From: Prostheceraeus crozeri
Taxonomy: Eukaryota > Platyhelminthes > Polycladida > Euryleptidae
NCBI GenBank assembly: GCA_907163375.1
Contig: CAJQUW010011256.1
Coordinates: 1 to 64,000 of the forward strand
Length of the DNA stretch: 64,000 nt
Direction of reading: 5' to 3'
Shown here: positions 11,946 to 23,322 of the stretch, one piece after another
Numbering within the stretch: position 1 is the stretch's first letter
Layout: every line of letters starts with the position of its first letter
The notes under the pieces: generated by a model
What the model was told of the DNA's origin: nothing
The model's database searches: none
Seen by the model: only the letters and a program-made list of their open reading frames with translations
Made by a program: the position numbers and the translations under genes

Positions 11946-12649
11946 AGTACAGCCTGCCAGGTCAGTAAAGTCCTTGATTTTGTCATCAATCAAAGATTTT
12001 GTGTCATTTAGATTGGTTGCTGTCATAGTCGATCCAGATCTTGTTGATGGTACGTTTGGCATCACGTGGAAATAACGAATTACTAAAATTGGAAACAAGG
12101 GATCAACGCACAAGCATGACGAGATAATGACCTCGCAAAAAATCGATAATTTCCTTTACCGGTGACAAGGAGGCCCTGTACCTTATTGTCCGATCAGCTG
12201 ACAAAGCCGAATACTTTATGTACTGACTATATATATTTTATATGCTGACTATAATTGTTCTCATACGATGATGAAAGTCATCCCAGTAGCCATTTATAAT
12301 AGAATATAATGCTTACTAATTTAAATTATTAGTTAAAGTAGTCCTAATGAGGACTGATGGCGTCCTCCAATCTGCAAGTGTACAAAGGCAATGCTACTGT
12401 AACCATTGGATTAATCAGTTCTTAAAAGAACTCAATGTAACTTTCTCGTGGCAACGAATTAAAATTGATCAGCTTTGGCCCAATATCTAGTAAAAATGGA
12501 AATCTTAAGACTTGTAATACTACTCATTCTTGCTTTTAATATACTAATACCATAGATTCCAAACACTGCCGTATACACGTTCAAAACAGACGTCTACTAT
12601 ACTGTACCGACTACAGATGCTGATAGTGGAAATAGAATAAGACAATGGT

Positions 12650-12910
12650 CACCATAGGTTAAGGAAATTAAAAATGGATATTATAAAACAACAGGAAACC
12701 GGTGAATAAAAATGGGAAAAGTGGAGGTAAAATATGGAAATACAACGATGCTACTACACCGATTACAAGTGAATTATATCTGACACTACACAAAGTGGAT
12801 AATGGTAAGAGTGGATAAGTGGAAAGTGGATAATGGAGGCAAACAATAGAACTACAATGACATTCTACTACACCGAAAGCAATGAAACTATACACACTAT
12901 ACCTAAGACT
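12650..12910. repeat. Two-unit direct repeat of about 110 bp
   Basis: The phrase GGAGGTAAAATATGGAAATAC is repeated as GGAGGCAAACAATAGAACTAC, followed in both by a CTACTACACCGA core and ACACTA. The units begin near 12724 and 12833. Confidence 0.55.
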
Positions 12911-13224
12911 ACACATGGAAAATACTATTTCTTCACTTGAATTTGTTAACGCTAGTTTCTTCATCCGTCTATAGTACTTCATGTAATTCCACATTTCTTC
13001 ATTTGAATTACAATGCATCGACCACTACTTCAGCTACCGATTAAGGGATATAAAACATAATACTGCAGTCCGTCAGTCATCGGCAGGTACTCGTCTAGTT
13101 GTGTTTCGACCCCTAACCTGAACACTCAAACCCAGACGAGCGGGGTCCCACACATAGTGGCTGACAAAATACTGAATAGGTAATGATATGTCTTGAAAGA
13201 TATGTCACAAAGATAAATCAGACA

Positions 13225-13405
13225 TCATTCAATTGTTGCGTTTCCCACATGTAAACTGATCCTGTCATTAAATTCATCCCATCAATAAATAGAGTTTGCT
13301 TTTTGCGATCCGCACATGTAAACAAATCCTGCACATCAATCTTTGCCTTTTTCGATTCCCACAAGTAAACAGATCCTGTTCATCCTCGAATCCCATAAAT
13401 ATGTA
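13225..13405. repeat. Degenerate three-unit tandem repeat
   Basis: Three successive blocks share CCCACATGTAAACTGATCCTG or close variants (near 13249, 13311 and 13359), each preceded by TTTGC.TTTT.CGAT. Unit length varies from about 48 to 62 bp. Confidence 0.55.
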
Positions 13406-13536
13406 ATCGCTGTGTGATAAATATGTAATCCGCCTTTACACAAACTTCGCCTCATACATCAAGACTTAACAATGGGAGCTCTCTCATCTCCCGTAAGCCA
13501 CGCTAAGCGCTCTGTATTCACTCTTCACCGCCCCCC

Positions 13537-13612
13537 ATAGAAAATTCGACAGTAAAGCAAAGGAGAATTAGTTACCTTTTTGACTTTCTCAATTTATAAA
13601 TAATACCGGAAC
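13537..13612 (-). repeat. Repeat R2, copy 2
   Basis: Inverse-orientation partner of 9301-9369, sharing TTACCTTTTTGACTTTCTCAA and the CGACAGTAAAGCAAAGGAG side. The following 600 bp up to the foldback at 14225 hold nothing I recognise. Confidence 0.6.
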
Positions 13613-14224
13613 TGGTTCCCCGATTCTGGTAACATCACCGAATGGTTTTGTGCAAGATTTAAAATTCAAAATCAAGTTCAAGGCACTAAAAGAAGACGTT
13701 TTCTTGTGTGAGCGCTTAATGAAAAGCTGTCAATAGCCCCACTCGGCCATCAAAGATGCATCTATCCAGAATGCAACAGGCTTATCGGCTATTCCTATGA
13801 CGACATTCCTATGTGAGGAACAACTCAGCGAGAAAAAGTTTCTTAAAGTCGTTTTCCTGCTTTTAACGTGTGTTTTACGAGGAATATTCGCTTTTCCACT
13901 GTCGAAACTAAGACATCAAATGCCTTGATGAGAAGGAAATGGCTCAATTTCGAGTGTCATTTGTAAATTATGTGATCAATCCACAATCAATATAATCGAA
14001 TAATCAATATCTTTCTGACGGAGAGCTGCACATATAGATATTGCCATAGATGTTTATTTGTTTGTGTGTAGCAGTGACAATTCAGAAACCAGCAGCTGCA
14101 GCTTCTTTTTGAACGATATGAAATGACTCAATCTTGCCTCTAATAGCATTGTTGGGCTCAATAGAAGAGCTATAAATAATGTCATCACATAGAATGCACT
14201 TCAGACCTTAGCTTTAAACATATA

Positions 14225-15347
14225 GTCCGGCAGCCAGAACGAGTTTCTGTAGGGAATGAGGCCGAAAGTGAGACTTTCACAGAATGATGTACACCCTGTG
14301 CCTACTGCGAATCTACGCGTCTGCCGAGTTCTAGTGAGTTCCTCTTCTTGTCAGACAGGATCAAAGAAAAACACATGTAAATCGAATGCGACGCAGATTG
14401 CAGTTTTTGGCTTAAATGAATTTTCCTATGTTTTCTCTGATTAAACAAAAAGTACTGAGTCCTCAGGTCATTTCTTTTCATGTTCATGCACCTCTGTGTG
14501 TAAAGCTAAACACATTTATATTTGGCGAGCCTCTTAATGTCGGCAAACACAAACATTTTGAGCAACTTTATCCACATTCAGCCACATTCTCGCATACACT
14601 GCTGATTAATTGCATGATAAAAGCACATGTACATCATAGGAAAAGACATTCCATGTCAAAAATTCTCAGTACTTTTCGTTTAATCAGAGAAAATATAAAA
14701 AAATTCATTTTAACCAAAAACTGCAATCTGCGTCCCATTGGATTTACATGTGTTTTTCTTTGATGCTGTCTGACAAGAAGAGGAACTCACTAGAACTCGG
14801 CAGACTCACCGATTCGTAGTAGACATAGGGTGTACATCATTCTGCAGACCTGCCAAGTGTCCCAATTTCGTCGGGACTGTCCCGATTTTATTGCCATTTT
14901 CAGCAGTCCCGATTTTGTGACAAATGTCCCGATATTATAATTTTTTATGTTGTAGGATTTTTACCAGTCAGTTTTTAAATAAGTGTAGCAAAATAATTCA
15001 AAACTTGCGCTCCATTCAGATATTCCATATTCAGATGTGTGCTATGATGTATGTGTGTTGTCGTGCTCATAAGATAGGCCTATGCCACTCGCTTTTCACA
15101 GCCATATATAATGTCATATATATTTTATGATTCCATTGTCTCAAATAGTACGTCGTACTTTAATGTATTTGTTTTCAATAACATATTCAAAATAATGTAG
15201 ATTTTTTGAATGTATATGGGTTAGTTTGCATACCTGATGATAGTGACCATGTCCCGATTTTGCAAATGTGAGTGTTGGCAGGTCTGATTCTGTGAAAGTC
15301 TCATTTTCGGTCTCGTTCCCTGCAGAAACTCTTTCTGGCTGCCGGAC
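14225..15347. mobile_element. Foldback element with 235-bp inverted arms and TA duplication
   Basis: The left arm (14225-14459) and the right arm (14665-14844 plus 15293-15347) are reverse complements. Both ends read GTCCGGCAGCCAGAA, followed by GAGTTTCTG. TA flanks both ends (14223-14224 and 15348-15349), as for Tc1/mariner-type targets. The right arm is interrupted by the MITE at 14845-15286, and removing that insertion leaves the two arms of equal length. The 205-bp centre (14460-14664) has no coding capacity. It is a non-autonomous foldback transposon. Confidence 0.85.
14845..15286. mobile_element. hAT-type MITE nested in the foldback arm, 6-bp duplication
   Basis: The ends are CAGACCTGCCAA and its reverse complement TTGGCAGGTCTG (one base offset). 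ATTCTG is duplicated exactly at 14839-14844 and 15287-15292. The undamaged left arm of the host foldback shows the empty site, so the duplication is certain. The interior carries repeated TCCCGATTTT motifs near both ends, as in subterminal transposase-binding arrays. It resembles the ends of the transposase-bearing hAT at 62036-63180. Confidence 0.85.
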
Positions 15348-15514
15348 TATTATGCCGGGATGTAAACATGCTTTTATAACTTTTCCGGATAAAATCAGGG
15401 TCCGGGCGGATTTAGAAAAAGAAATCATAGCATTCGTAGGTATATGATAATTTTGTTGAACGTTCATCAAGGATTTGGAAGTGAAAATTTGATATGGAGT
15501 GCATTCATAATGAC

Positions 15515-15705
15515 ACCACTTCCTCCCTACTCATGAGATTTAGCACTATCGGACTGCCTCTTGCTTTTTCCGCTTTTTCACAATGAAGACTATGTCAGCA
15601 TTGAAGTCAGCAACTTCTTTGAAACAGGACTGATGGACTTCTTTCGTAGATGAGTGCAAATGTTGCCAGACAGATAGAGAACTATTTTCGACATCTCACG
15701 GACTC
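15515..15705 (+). pseudogene. Mariner transposase C-terminal remnant
   Basis: The + strand near 15520 reads LPPYS, stop, DLALSDCLLLFPLF and then VSNFFETGLMDFF. This matches the end of mariner transposases, where HPPYSPDLAPSDYHLF carries the third catalytic Asp (here DLALSD) and is followed by a conserved helix. Several in-frame stops are present, including one in place of the Pro of YSPD. Upstream domains are absent, so it is a 5'-truncated relic. It is independent of the foldback ending at 15347. Confidence 0.7.
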
Positions 15706-16325
15706 CTTTACTTCAAGTGTAGGCTATTTGTTTTGAGAATTTATGAAAACGCCTTGATTGCCCTTGTTTTTATGATAGGGAAGAACCATTTAGCTGTGTT
15801 GTTTGCTCTGCATAATTTGTGATAAATCTCATCTAATATCCTTGTGAGAGGTGTTTTTCAAGTGGATTACACTATTGGATACATAGCAAATTTGATAAAA
15901 TTTGAACAAATAAGAAGGGACCTTTAAGTTTTTCCTTATTTTCTTTTCATCGCCTATTCATTTACTGAAAACAAAACTCCTTCATAGCATCTCATATTCG
16001 ATACTTGATGTAATTGATAAATTGATATTTGCACTGTGAGGGCATTGAATAAAGTACTCATTTGTTCCATTCTTTATTCACTCATTCTGCTCGATTAAGT
16101 AAGGAGATAATTCCATGAAAATACGAGTATATAAATTGACAGCACGCAGCGAAAGAAAACCAAATTATTCATTAACGAATGATATTAGAACACACTTCCC
16201 TTTATTTACACACCATGCTTATTCGCGTTCTTTTAGCCTCAGATGTGACATTTATTCATGATGGAAATTATATATATTAATATATTATTTAAATCTATAT
16301 TATTATCTTATTTAAATCATCATGG
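15706..16325. other. Intergenic, nothing recognised
   Basis: AT-rich gap between the mariner relic and the Penelope-like element. A local AT tract lies at 16267-16318. I do not see the missing upstream reverse transcriptase blocks of the Penelope-like element here. Confidence 0.4.
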
Positions 16326-16829
16326 ATTCGCTATCTAGATGAGTGCTTTATTTTATGGAGTCCTTCTTTTGGTGATATCAACACATTTCATGACCTTTTG
16401 AACAAAATCCAAAAATTAACTTCACAATGGAGGTACACCAATCAAAGATACATTTTCTCGATGTGACAGTATACAAGAAAAATAATTGCTTAGAAACGGA
16501 TTTATACGTCAAAGATACTGATAGCTTTAACTACGTCACATATCATTCAGCTCACCCGAAACATACTATGAAAAACATTTCATAAAATTTGGCGAGAAGG
16601 ATTAGTTGTATTGTATCGGAGGATGATAGAAGAACGAGACATTATAACAATTTGAAAACACATTTAAAGCGTTTAAAGCACCGAGAAACTTTGATAAACG
16701 ATGCCATTACAAAGGCACGGAACATAAACCGGGAGATAAATAACCAAACAAATGTTGAAAACGAAACAAAGCAACTAATACCATTTGTAACAACACATAA
16801 CCCCAATAACCTGAACATACATAGAAAAT

Positions 16830-17380
16830 GTGATTAATCCATTGATTGGTACATTACATTTGCTAAGCTCTTTTACAGATAAGACAATCATTAAGTCCTG
16901 TCGACAAAGTAGATCGTTGCTGAATTTTCTCCGAAAGTCGTTGAATAATGCCCCTCCGTGTAATTTTAAGTGCGGTGATCTGAAATGCAAGTGCTGCGAA
17001 TATATAATGATCGGCACTGAAATAAGAATAAAGATTGGTGACAACTACACTACTTTCAAAATACGCGCACACTTTACCTGCTATTCCAGTGATCTTATTT
17101 ATGTGCTAATGTGCGGGAGGTGTGAAAAGATCTATGTAGGCCAAACAGGAGATACATGACATGTATATTGACAAATCGCATGACAGTCTATCGCCAACAG
17201 ATCAATGATCCACGAATATCTATGCTCAATGTGAGTAGACATCTTAGAAATTGTTCAAAGGATATCAAAGTTAGAGTGGCGCCAATTTACCAACTGCCCA
17301 AATCGGCTCCTAAAATCGATAGAATATGCAAGGAGAGACATTTCATAACAAAATTCAAACCTGACCTCAATTGTAGTTGA
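16830..17380 (+). pseudogene. GIY-YIG endonuclease domain of the Penelope-like element
   Basis: The + strand reads a Cys cluster CNFKCGDLKCKCCEYI, then IYVLMCGRC and KIYVGQTGDT, the GIY-YIG core (here IYV...YVG). It then continues in another frame (17156-17380) with RQQINDPRISMLNVSRHL and ICKERHFITKFKPDLN, the expected downstream helices with the catalytic Glu (KERH). The frame change falls just after the GQTGDT block. The Cys-rich linker in front of the domain is typical of animal Penelope-like elements. The nuclease would nick DNA during retrotransposition; this copy is broken. Confidence 0.9.
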
Positions 17381-17430
17381 TATCTACATATTTCTATTCA
17401 TGTAATTATTTCATCATTGATTTTGTTAGT

Positions 17431-17480
17431 GCGTCTGAAGAAGTGGTAGCTGAATAATAAAGCCACTGAACAGGTAACGC
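17431..17480 (+). ncRNA. Candidate hammerhead-like motif at the Penelope-like 3' end
   Basis: GCGT, CTGAAGA, AGTGG, a loop, CCACT, GAAC and ACGC can fold as a closing stem (17431-17434 with 17477-17480) around a hammerhead-like core CTGANGA...GAAN with a perfect 5-bp stem II. Hammerhead ribozymes are known in Penelope-like elements. Here the canonical GAAA reads GAAC and the third stem is not obvious, so activity is doubtful. Confidence 0.35.
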
Positions 17481-20400
17481 CAAAAGACGTTTTTTCAGTT
17501 TTCAATCTTTATTTTACTTATATTTTGATCTACTCCATCCCTTTACTTTACTGTTATATATATATTCAAAGAAAGAGTACAGTGAACTCAATTTAACGCC
17601 CGACGCTCCTAGAACTAAAATGATTCTCGAGATTCCGACAAAAATCTACTAGCGATCATGTGGTTATTATCTGTTCATTAATTTTGAATTTTTTGTCCTT
17701 TTCAGACATAGGCGTATGTCTATATAGAACAGATTGCGACTGTGATGACAAGCACCAATATCAGAAAGTTATTTGTTCTCTAGTTTTTGTATTGCATTTT
17801 TGAGATGCAAAATCAGATTTGCATCGCAACTTAAATATCTTGTATCGCAAGTTTTGGAAGTTCTTGAAAAATCCCAAAACTTCTCTACGGGAATCTGTAC
17901 AGTTATCCTTGATGATCTTGTTCACCTTGAAAGGCCTTGTGCCAGTGAAGGGGCGGCCTAATTTTCCTCTTCCATCTCGAGCGGTTCATTGCATGTACAG
18001 TCACCCTTGTAGTCAAAAATTGTGCAATAAATGAATTTGCGCTTAGTTTGCTTCTTAGAAGTCTAGAAATTTGGACATGAATTTTGGGCGCACGTTATGG
18101 AGGCCATTTTCTTGGGATTCACCTCAAGATGGAAGTCTGCCACGTGCCAATTCAGCTGTAGCTGAAAATCAAGCTTGAATCAACAGCAACTTGATCCCGT
18201 TCTTCATCACTGTACCGTTAACATGAGATGCGAGTACTTGTGCAGTATTGAGTTATGATCGTTATAAGTTCTATGTGATTGTACTGTCTCTACTGTGTTG
18301 ACATCAGTATATGATTGCGAGATTGGAATTGTTTCGCACTTTCGAAGCTGCATCGATAACTGCGACACGATGCCGGTTAAAGTATTCCATGAACCTTTTT
18401 TGTAAAAAATGTGTTTATCACATTTTCGGTAATGTCTTCATGAATAAGGCATTGCTGAAAAGTTGAGCAGCGCATTTTTGATTGATAATAGGATATCGCT
18501 GCTTGTCAAATTTTTTCTGAATGTAATTAGAACTTTTCATGATATTGACTTCTAAATGACAGTAGTAATAGGCACTTTTCCTGTCTTCTCTTTTAGATTT
18601 TAAATATTCTTCACTACATTATGTGACAGGAATCACAGTAGAAGTCTGTTAATTCGGACAACTGCTGTTTTCTTGAGGAAACAGAATTATTCATGGTAAA
18701 ATTTACCTGGTAGTGCAGCTAGTACGGATAGTTGAATAAATATTTTATTGAAGTTATATGACGGGAATCAATTGCAAGTTTTGTGCTCCATTGAGAAGGC
18801 AATTAGCTTTATATTTGTCAAATTTGAAATCTGGAATCTATAGACATCTGTGAATATGATTTACATGTGTTTATAATAAATATGTTTGACAATATTTTTC
18901 AGTGAAATTTATGACGTAGATAACTTCACGTTTCCAATCAAGGCACGTAAAAAATGAATCAAATGAAATCCTAAAAAGATTGTCATTTCTTGCAAAATTT
19001 TCGATTTCCTTTTTTGAAGAATCTATTGCTTCAATACCACGAACATGTTTAATTATCCTGGGTTAGGCCTCTCTCCTCATTTTGACACAAACTATTGTAA
19101 GAGAAGGATATCACCTCCGCTTGGACTGTCGCATTGAAATTCCACCAGCTGCTGAAGTTGTGTATCAGCTAACAATCTGACTACAAATTTGAAATTTCTT
19201 TCGTACTATTGACTTCAGTTGGACAGTGGTAATACGGATTCCCGGATTTTTCTTAGATTAACATTACGCTATTTCACTTCGATATTGTCCCGCCAAGCGC
19301 GCAAATATTTTGACTCACCGGAAATACTCGGCGTAAATTAGTCATTTTATTAGGCGTAAATCCATTGTAAACAATCAACAGCAATTCTAATTGTAATTTC
19401 TGTAGATGAATGGAAGACTAGGATTTTGACTTTGACATGGCTCCAACTGGGTCCAGAAATGTCACCAAATCCACTGCATTCTCTTATTTCATAATTCACT
19501 CCTGCTATATGGAACAGTAAATGCTGCACCCAAAAGCATCCGAATCATTAGGTGAGCGCCATCTGTCACGGTCATCCCATTGAGCTCAACATCTCAAGAT
19601 GGTAGGTCCGCAGCAACTCGTTGCGCCCAGGTCCTTAGCGCAAAACTTCTTCCGCCTTCGCACTCAACTTCTTGATGGTGACCTTTGCGCTTTTAACACC
19701 GACTTTGGCAATGAAAATTTCCTCACCGATTGAGCTAGGTAACGACGGCATCTCATTTCAAAGGGCATGAGCTCACATTTCTGAACTTGCTTCTGAATCC
19801 CTTTTGCAAGTCCTTTATATTTTGCAGCTTTCCTCTCATGGGCATCTTCACCGTTCTCTTCCCACGCATAATAATTCTCTTCCCTGTCTCGTCGGTCAGT
19901 ACTTGATCAGGACGTTGGTCAGACAGGGATAATTCGTCTGGCAGCTGTCTATCCACTCGAGCTTCAGTACATTTATTATAATGCTCCCGTTATCCTTCTA
20001 TGAACAAAAGTGTGTGGCGTGCGCTAAGTTCGAAGTGAAAACTTGACATTTTTTCTGTAGGCTTGGCGTAACGAAAAGTTATGAAAATAAGTCTAAGTGA
20101 ACTTTTTATACTCCATAATTTCATTCTGATTACTTTTCAGAATTAGCACCCAGTTGCTGGATTAATAGATGCGATCCATTAATATACCATATTCTGGATG
20201 CTTGTTGTTTATTCATATAGTCGACCTCACTATGAATGGTGACCATCCAAATGCGCCGCCTCACACTCAATTCCTTCATGTTGCTGAAGTTCCATTCAGT
20301 CTAAGTTACATAATTAATGAACAGCTGTACGATGAATTATCAATTTATTTATCTGTCTTTAAATTCTCCTTCCCTTTGTTCAACATGGTGTGCCCTAAAT

Positions 20401-22329
20401 TCTTTTTAGCTTGTGTTAGCAGCATTTTTAATGCCCACGTAAACGAAAAGTGCAAGCCAATTTGCTTTAGTGCAACCAGATGCTTTCATATAGTTTAGTT
20501 CTGTAATTTTGTCTATTTAATGCACATGCGCACATTTATTTTAAGAGTATTGCGTCTTTCACATCATTTTCCGTCGGTTTTATGTCCTGTACCAGACGTC
20601 AAGGTCTCCTTCACATGTCGTTTGGGACGCATTCAATTCTGCATTAAGCACTTACCTTCTATTTCAGTGTCCACCATTTGACCATTGATTTGTGTTCACA
20701 TTGACGGTCTATTTTGGTTATTGACATGTGTATTACTAAATTCGGCGCGCATCGAGAACGCCCTGCAGGCGAAGGCTCAGCCGCTTCACATCATTATATT
20801 AATTTAACACACGTGTGTACGATGAAATATATATCGTTCTTTCATTTTTTTTAATGATAACCGAAAGCAAGAAAACTTTACCTGCTTCAGAGAAAAGTTT
20901 GATTGAAATTCGCACTCAATCATTGTTAATCACGCAAAAGCACTTCTTTTGAGAGCATCAAATCAAATGTCTTCATGATATTAATGTATTGCAAAACCAA
21001 CTGGTCAATCAAAAATTTGAAATTTGACCCATGTTTGATGATATTTTGTTGTCAACACATCACTGATAAGTTGTCTTCAATGATCCGTTTATTTGGGGAC
21101 TGAATCGAACGCATTTGGTAGACCAAATGAATTATGATTAAATATGATTATTAGTAAATAATCTATAATTCCCTGGTTAGGCAGGACCGTTTGGGAATTG
21201 CTGTCAATCATTGACATGTATGCTGAGTGTGATAGAATGGAAGTAGCAGCTAATGTAACGAGCCAGTACACCGTCACATTTGTCAGAGTGGAAACAACCA
21301 GAGTTCTCTAAGGCAACACTTAAGATATCCACTACGTTAGTTTGTCGCAAAGAATGTCTTAACAATGGTTTGAAATCCAAAAAAATACTTGCATCATCCT
21401 GACTGCGGTATGATGAAAGCTAGGGTGTGCCTCTAGCAACATAGCTGTTGATACTGTGGATATTGACAAATCACATCGCTTAGCCAATTTCTCTTTAAAA
21501 ACGAATCAATACATTATTGTTTGAAATTGACATTGACACACGCATGCATATACCGTGAAATTGATCGCGACAGGTTCATTTTGCGCAAATATGATATCAC
21601 ATTCTGTCTTTCTGAAAATAATTATGTGAATACATCCATCTCATCCGCTTCCCATTCAGCCGGATCTTTCATCTCGTTAAAATCAAAATATGACAAAGCT
21701 AAATACTCGTAGCATTCGAGTTTCCTATCCCAATCAGCTGCATGGGTTATTCTCAATAGTTGGTCGGTTCCTTCATAAAGCAGCATAACATTTGTTTCAT
21801 TGCCTGTCAAGGATCAGTTGAATAATTGCTGATTTGACAAGTCAAAAGTCAGTACTTCAGACTGACAGCGTCAAAATCGATATGTGCACAAACTCGCCTT
21901 CACACCTTCACGGTTGCTGCTTTTGATGGATTTCCCCTTCTAGCGGTAGTATTTCATTCGTTTGATCTCGCTTTGTTTCTCGTTGTCTACCCTAGAATTA
22001 TTCTTTTGCTAAAATGCTGAATTTACACAATGTCTGATGTTATCATCTTCATCACAGAAAACCCAAAAGCCTTCACTATAAGCCATATTTTCCTTAGTTT
22101 CCGTTATCTTTCTCTTTCAATTTTACTGCTTTAATTTCGTTGATCGTTTAGGCATTCTTGAGTACAGTCAACTTTATAATCAAAGCTTCCTAATACCAGC
22201 GCATCTTACAACATCCATAGAAATATATTTCAATTTAATGACTGACCTATCCATGCCTTACTGAGTGTTCAATGTTTTCATAGATATATTTAAATTTGCA
22301 ACTTTGTAACGATGTCACCTATTATAACC
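17481..22329. other. Long intergenic stretch, nothing firmly recognised
   Basis: Almost 5 kb without a supportable gene. Isolated pogo-like terminal phrases (CAGTGAACTCAATTTAACG at 17579, CAGTAGAAGTC at 18634) lack partners. Frames at 19753-19956 (minus), 20169-20498 (plus, 109 codons) and 21622-21810 (minus) have no recognisable domain. I see no SINE, LINE or palindrome here. Confidence 0.4.
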
Positions 22330-22558
22330 CTCATGTTTAGATATCCGTGATGTTAGCGGGCTTTACTGGTCGAAAAAGCAATGATGCCCTGTAACTATCT
22401 ATTGTAGCGGGCATTAAATGAGATTTCCATTGCATTACATTAGACATCAAAGCCCGATAGATGGCAATGGAAATTTCTATTTCAGCGGGCATTAAATGAG
22501 ATTTGTATTGAAAATACATTAGCTATTAAAGCTCGCGAGGAATAGATATGCATTCGGG
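22330..22558. repeat. Tandem imperfect palindromes sharing an AGCGGGC[A/T]TTAA core
   Basis: AGCGGGCATTAAATGAGATTT starts at 22406 and recurs at 22484, 78 bp later. A related AGCGGGCTTTA lies at 22355. Each unit is followed by a degenerate inverse copy (ATCAAAGCCCGATAG at 22447, ATTAAAGCTCGCGAGG at 22525), so each can fold back. The minus strand therefore reads a repeated peptide KSHLMPA, which is an artefact. Confidence 0.7.
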
Positions 22559-22682
22559 TTATAATACGAATAATTACCCATCTGTATCGGGCTTTAATGT
22601 CGATGTCCTCGGTCACTGACGTGACCTCGGATAATCGACATTAAAGCCCTCTACGGATGGGTATTATTCCTATATTATAATT
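22559..22682. repeat. Palindrome P1, about 120 bp
   Basis: The arms (22559-22616 and 22621-22680) are reverse complements with a handful of mismatches around TGAC. Constant phrases are TATCGG, GATGTCCTC on the left, and CCTCGGATAATC, CCTCTA, ATTCCTATATTA on the right. The same constant phrases occur at the same relative places in palindrome P2 (23748-23876), while the stems between them differ. A further hairpin (CCGGACAATGTTGC / GCAATATTGTCCGG) follows at 22715-22750. Confidence 0.85.
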
Positions 22683-22834
22683 CATCTTAGTATAAGGTTT
22701 CTACATTTTGCCGGACAATGTTGCTCCTAGTTGCAATATTGTCCGGGAAATGCTATGCAATTCCTATGGAAGAAAAAAATCCCAATTTATGTCCGCTACC
22801 ACAGATGTTTCAGTGATTCACTAATCACATTGAA

Positions 22835-23322
22835 TTAAGCATTGCCGTTGTACGCTAAATTGTAACGAATTGAAATGCTAGTTTCTCCATGACCAAATAA
22901 TGGAATCAATGCTTTTTGCGTTTCCATTTGTCCGCCATTTGGATCAACCCATTGTCTATTGTTGTCAATGCTTTGCATTGAGTCAGCACGTTCAAGTGCG
23001 TGGATGACTTGAAAGAAAAGCATGAAAACATTCATTTGGGTCCTGAGATCATATGACTTCACATGCAAACTTACATTGGCAGAGATTCCAGGCAGTGTAC
23101 CATATACCTGTAGAGTCACAGGGTACCATATACGCTCAGAATGAGCGACATTTTTTCGAAAATGCTTCGTCCTCTGGTAAATTTCATGTATGATATCAGC
23201 ATCGTGCGAACATCATAGCCTACATTTTGATTGGAATCTGAAATCGTAGTAATGGTTGTTGAATTAATTACTTCAGCCGCATGTTGTAATGTCCATGAAT
23301 GATAAAAAATCCCTTTTCTCAA
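22835..23322 (-). CDS. Unrecognised coding-like stretch, two overlapping frames
   Basis: On the minus strand, a frame of 68 codons (23322-23116) and one of 94 codons (23119-22835) abut and overlap by a few bases. Each ends or begins near a VYGTL phrase, which reflects a short duplicated ACCATATAC in the DNA. The second contains SANVSLHVKSYDLRTQ and ALIPLFGHGETSISIRYN, which looks more protein-like than its neighbours. I do not recognise a family and cannot tell whether it is a host exon, a pseudogene or a transposon part. Confidence 0.3.

Larger units (their letters stand above)
9690..12085 (-). mobile_element. Decayed LINE of the CR1/L2/Jockey type
   Basis: Read on the minus strand, the order is ORF1 C-terminal region (about 12055-11767), endonuclease (about 11690-11090), linker, and reverse transcriptase (about 10590-9690). 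This is the classic two-ORF non-LTR layout. Frames are broken many times, and no 3' terminal repeat or poly(A) can be seen near 9690, so the 3' end has been lost or is unrecognisable. The 'RTARLWNALP'-type C-terminal segment expected downstream of the RT is not found here, although one exists elsewhere at 25037. Confidence 0.85.
16326..17480 (+). mobile_element. Penelope-like element, 3' half
   Basis: The order is the end of the reverse transcriptase (RYLDECFILWSPSFGD near 16329, the YIDD-box region), the conserved linker (FLDVTVYK near 16455, then DLYVKDTDSFNYV and HPKHTMKNI), a basic region, and a GIY-YIG endonuclease (16830-17380). The RT fingers and palm upstream are missing, so the copy is 5'-truncated. 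The reading frame changes more than once. After the GIY-YIG region the 3' part contains a short structured motif at 17431-17480. The RT-linker-GIY-YIG order is diagnostic of this class. Confidence 0.9.

Noticed and set aside
13030-13160. Possible solo LTR (TGT start, GC-rich patch)
   Set aside because: No second copy, no matched ends and no target duplication. No LTR, retroviral, Polinton or envelope-type sequence was recognised anywhere in the window.
17579-18660. Pogo/Tigger-like terminal phrases
   Set aside because: Both point the same way, no inverted partner or transposase was found, and such short phrases occur by chance.
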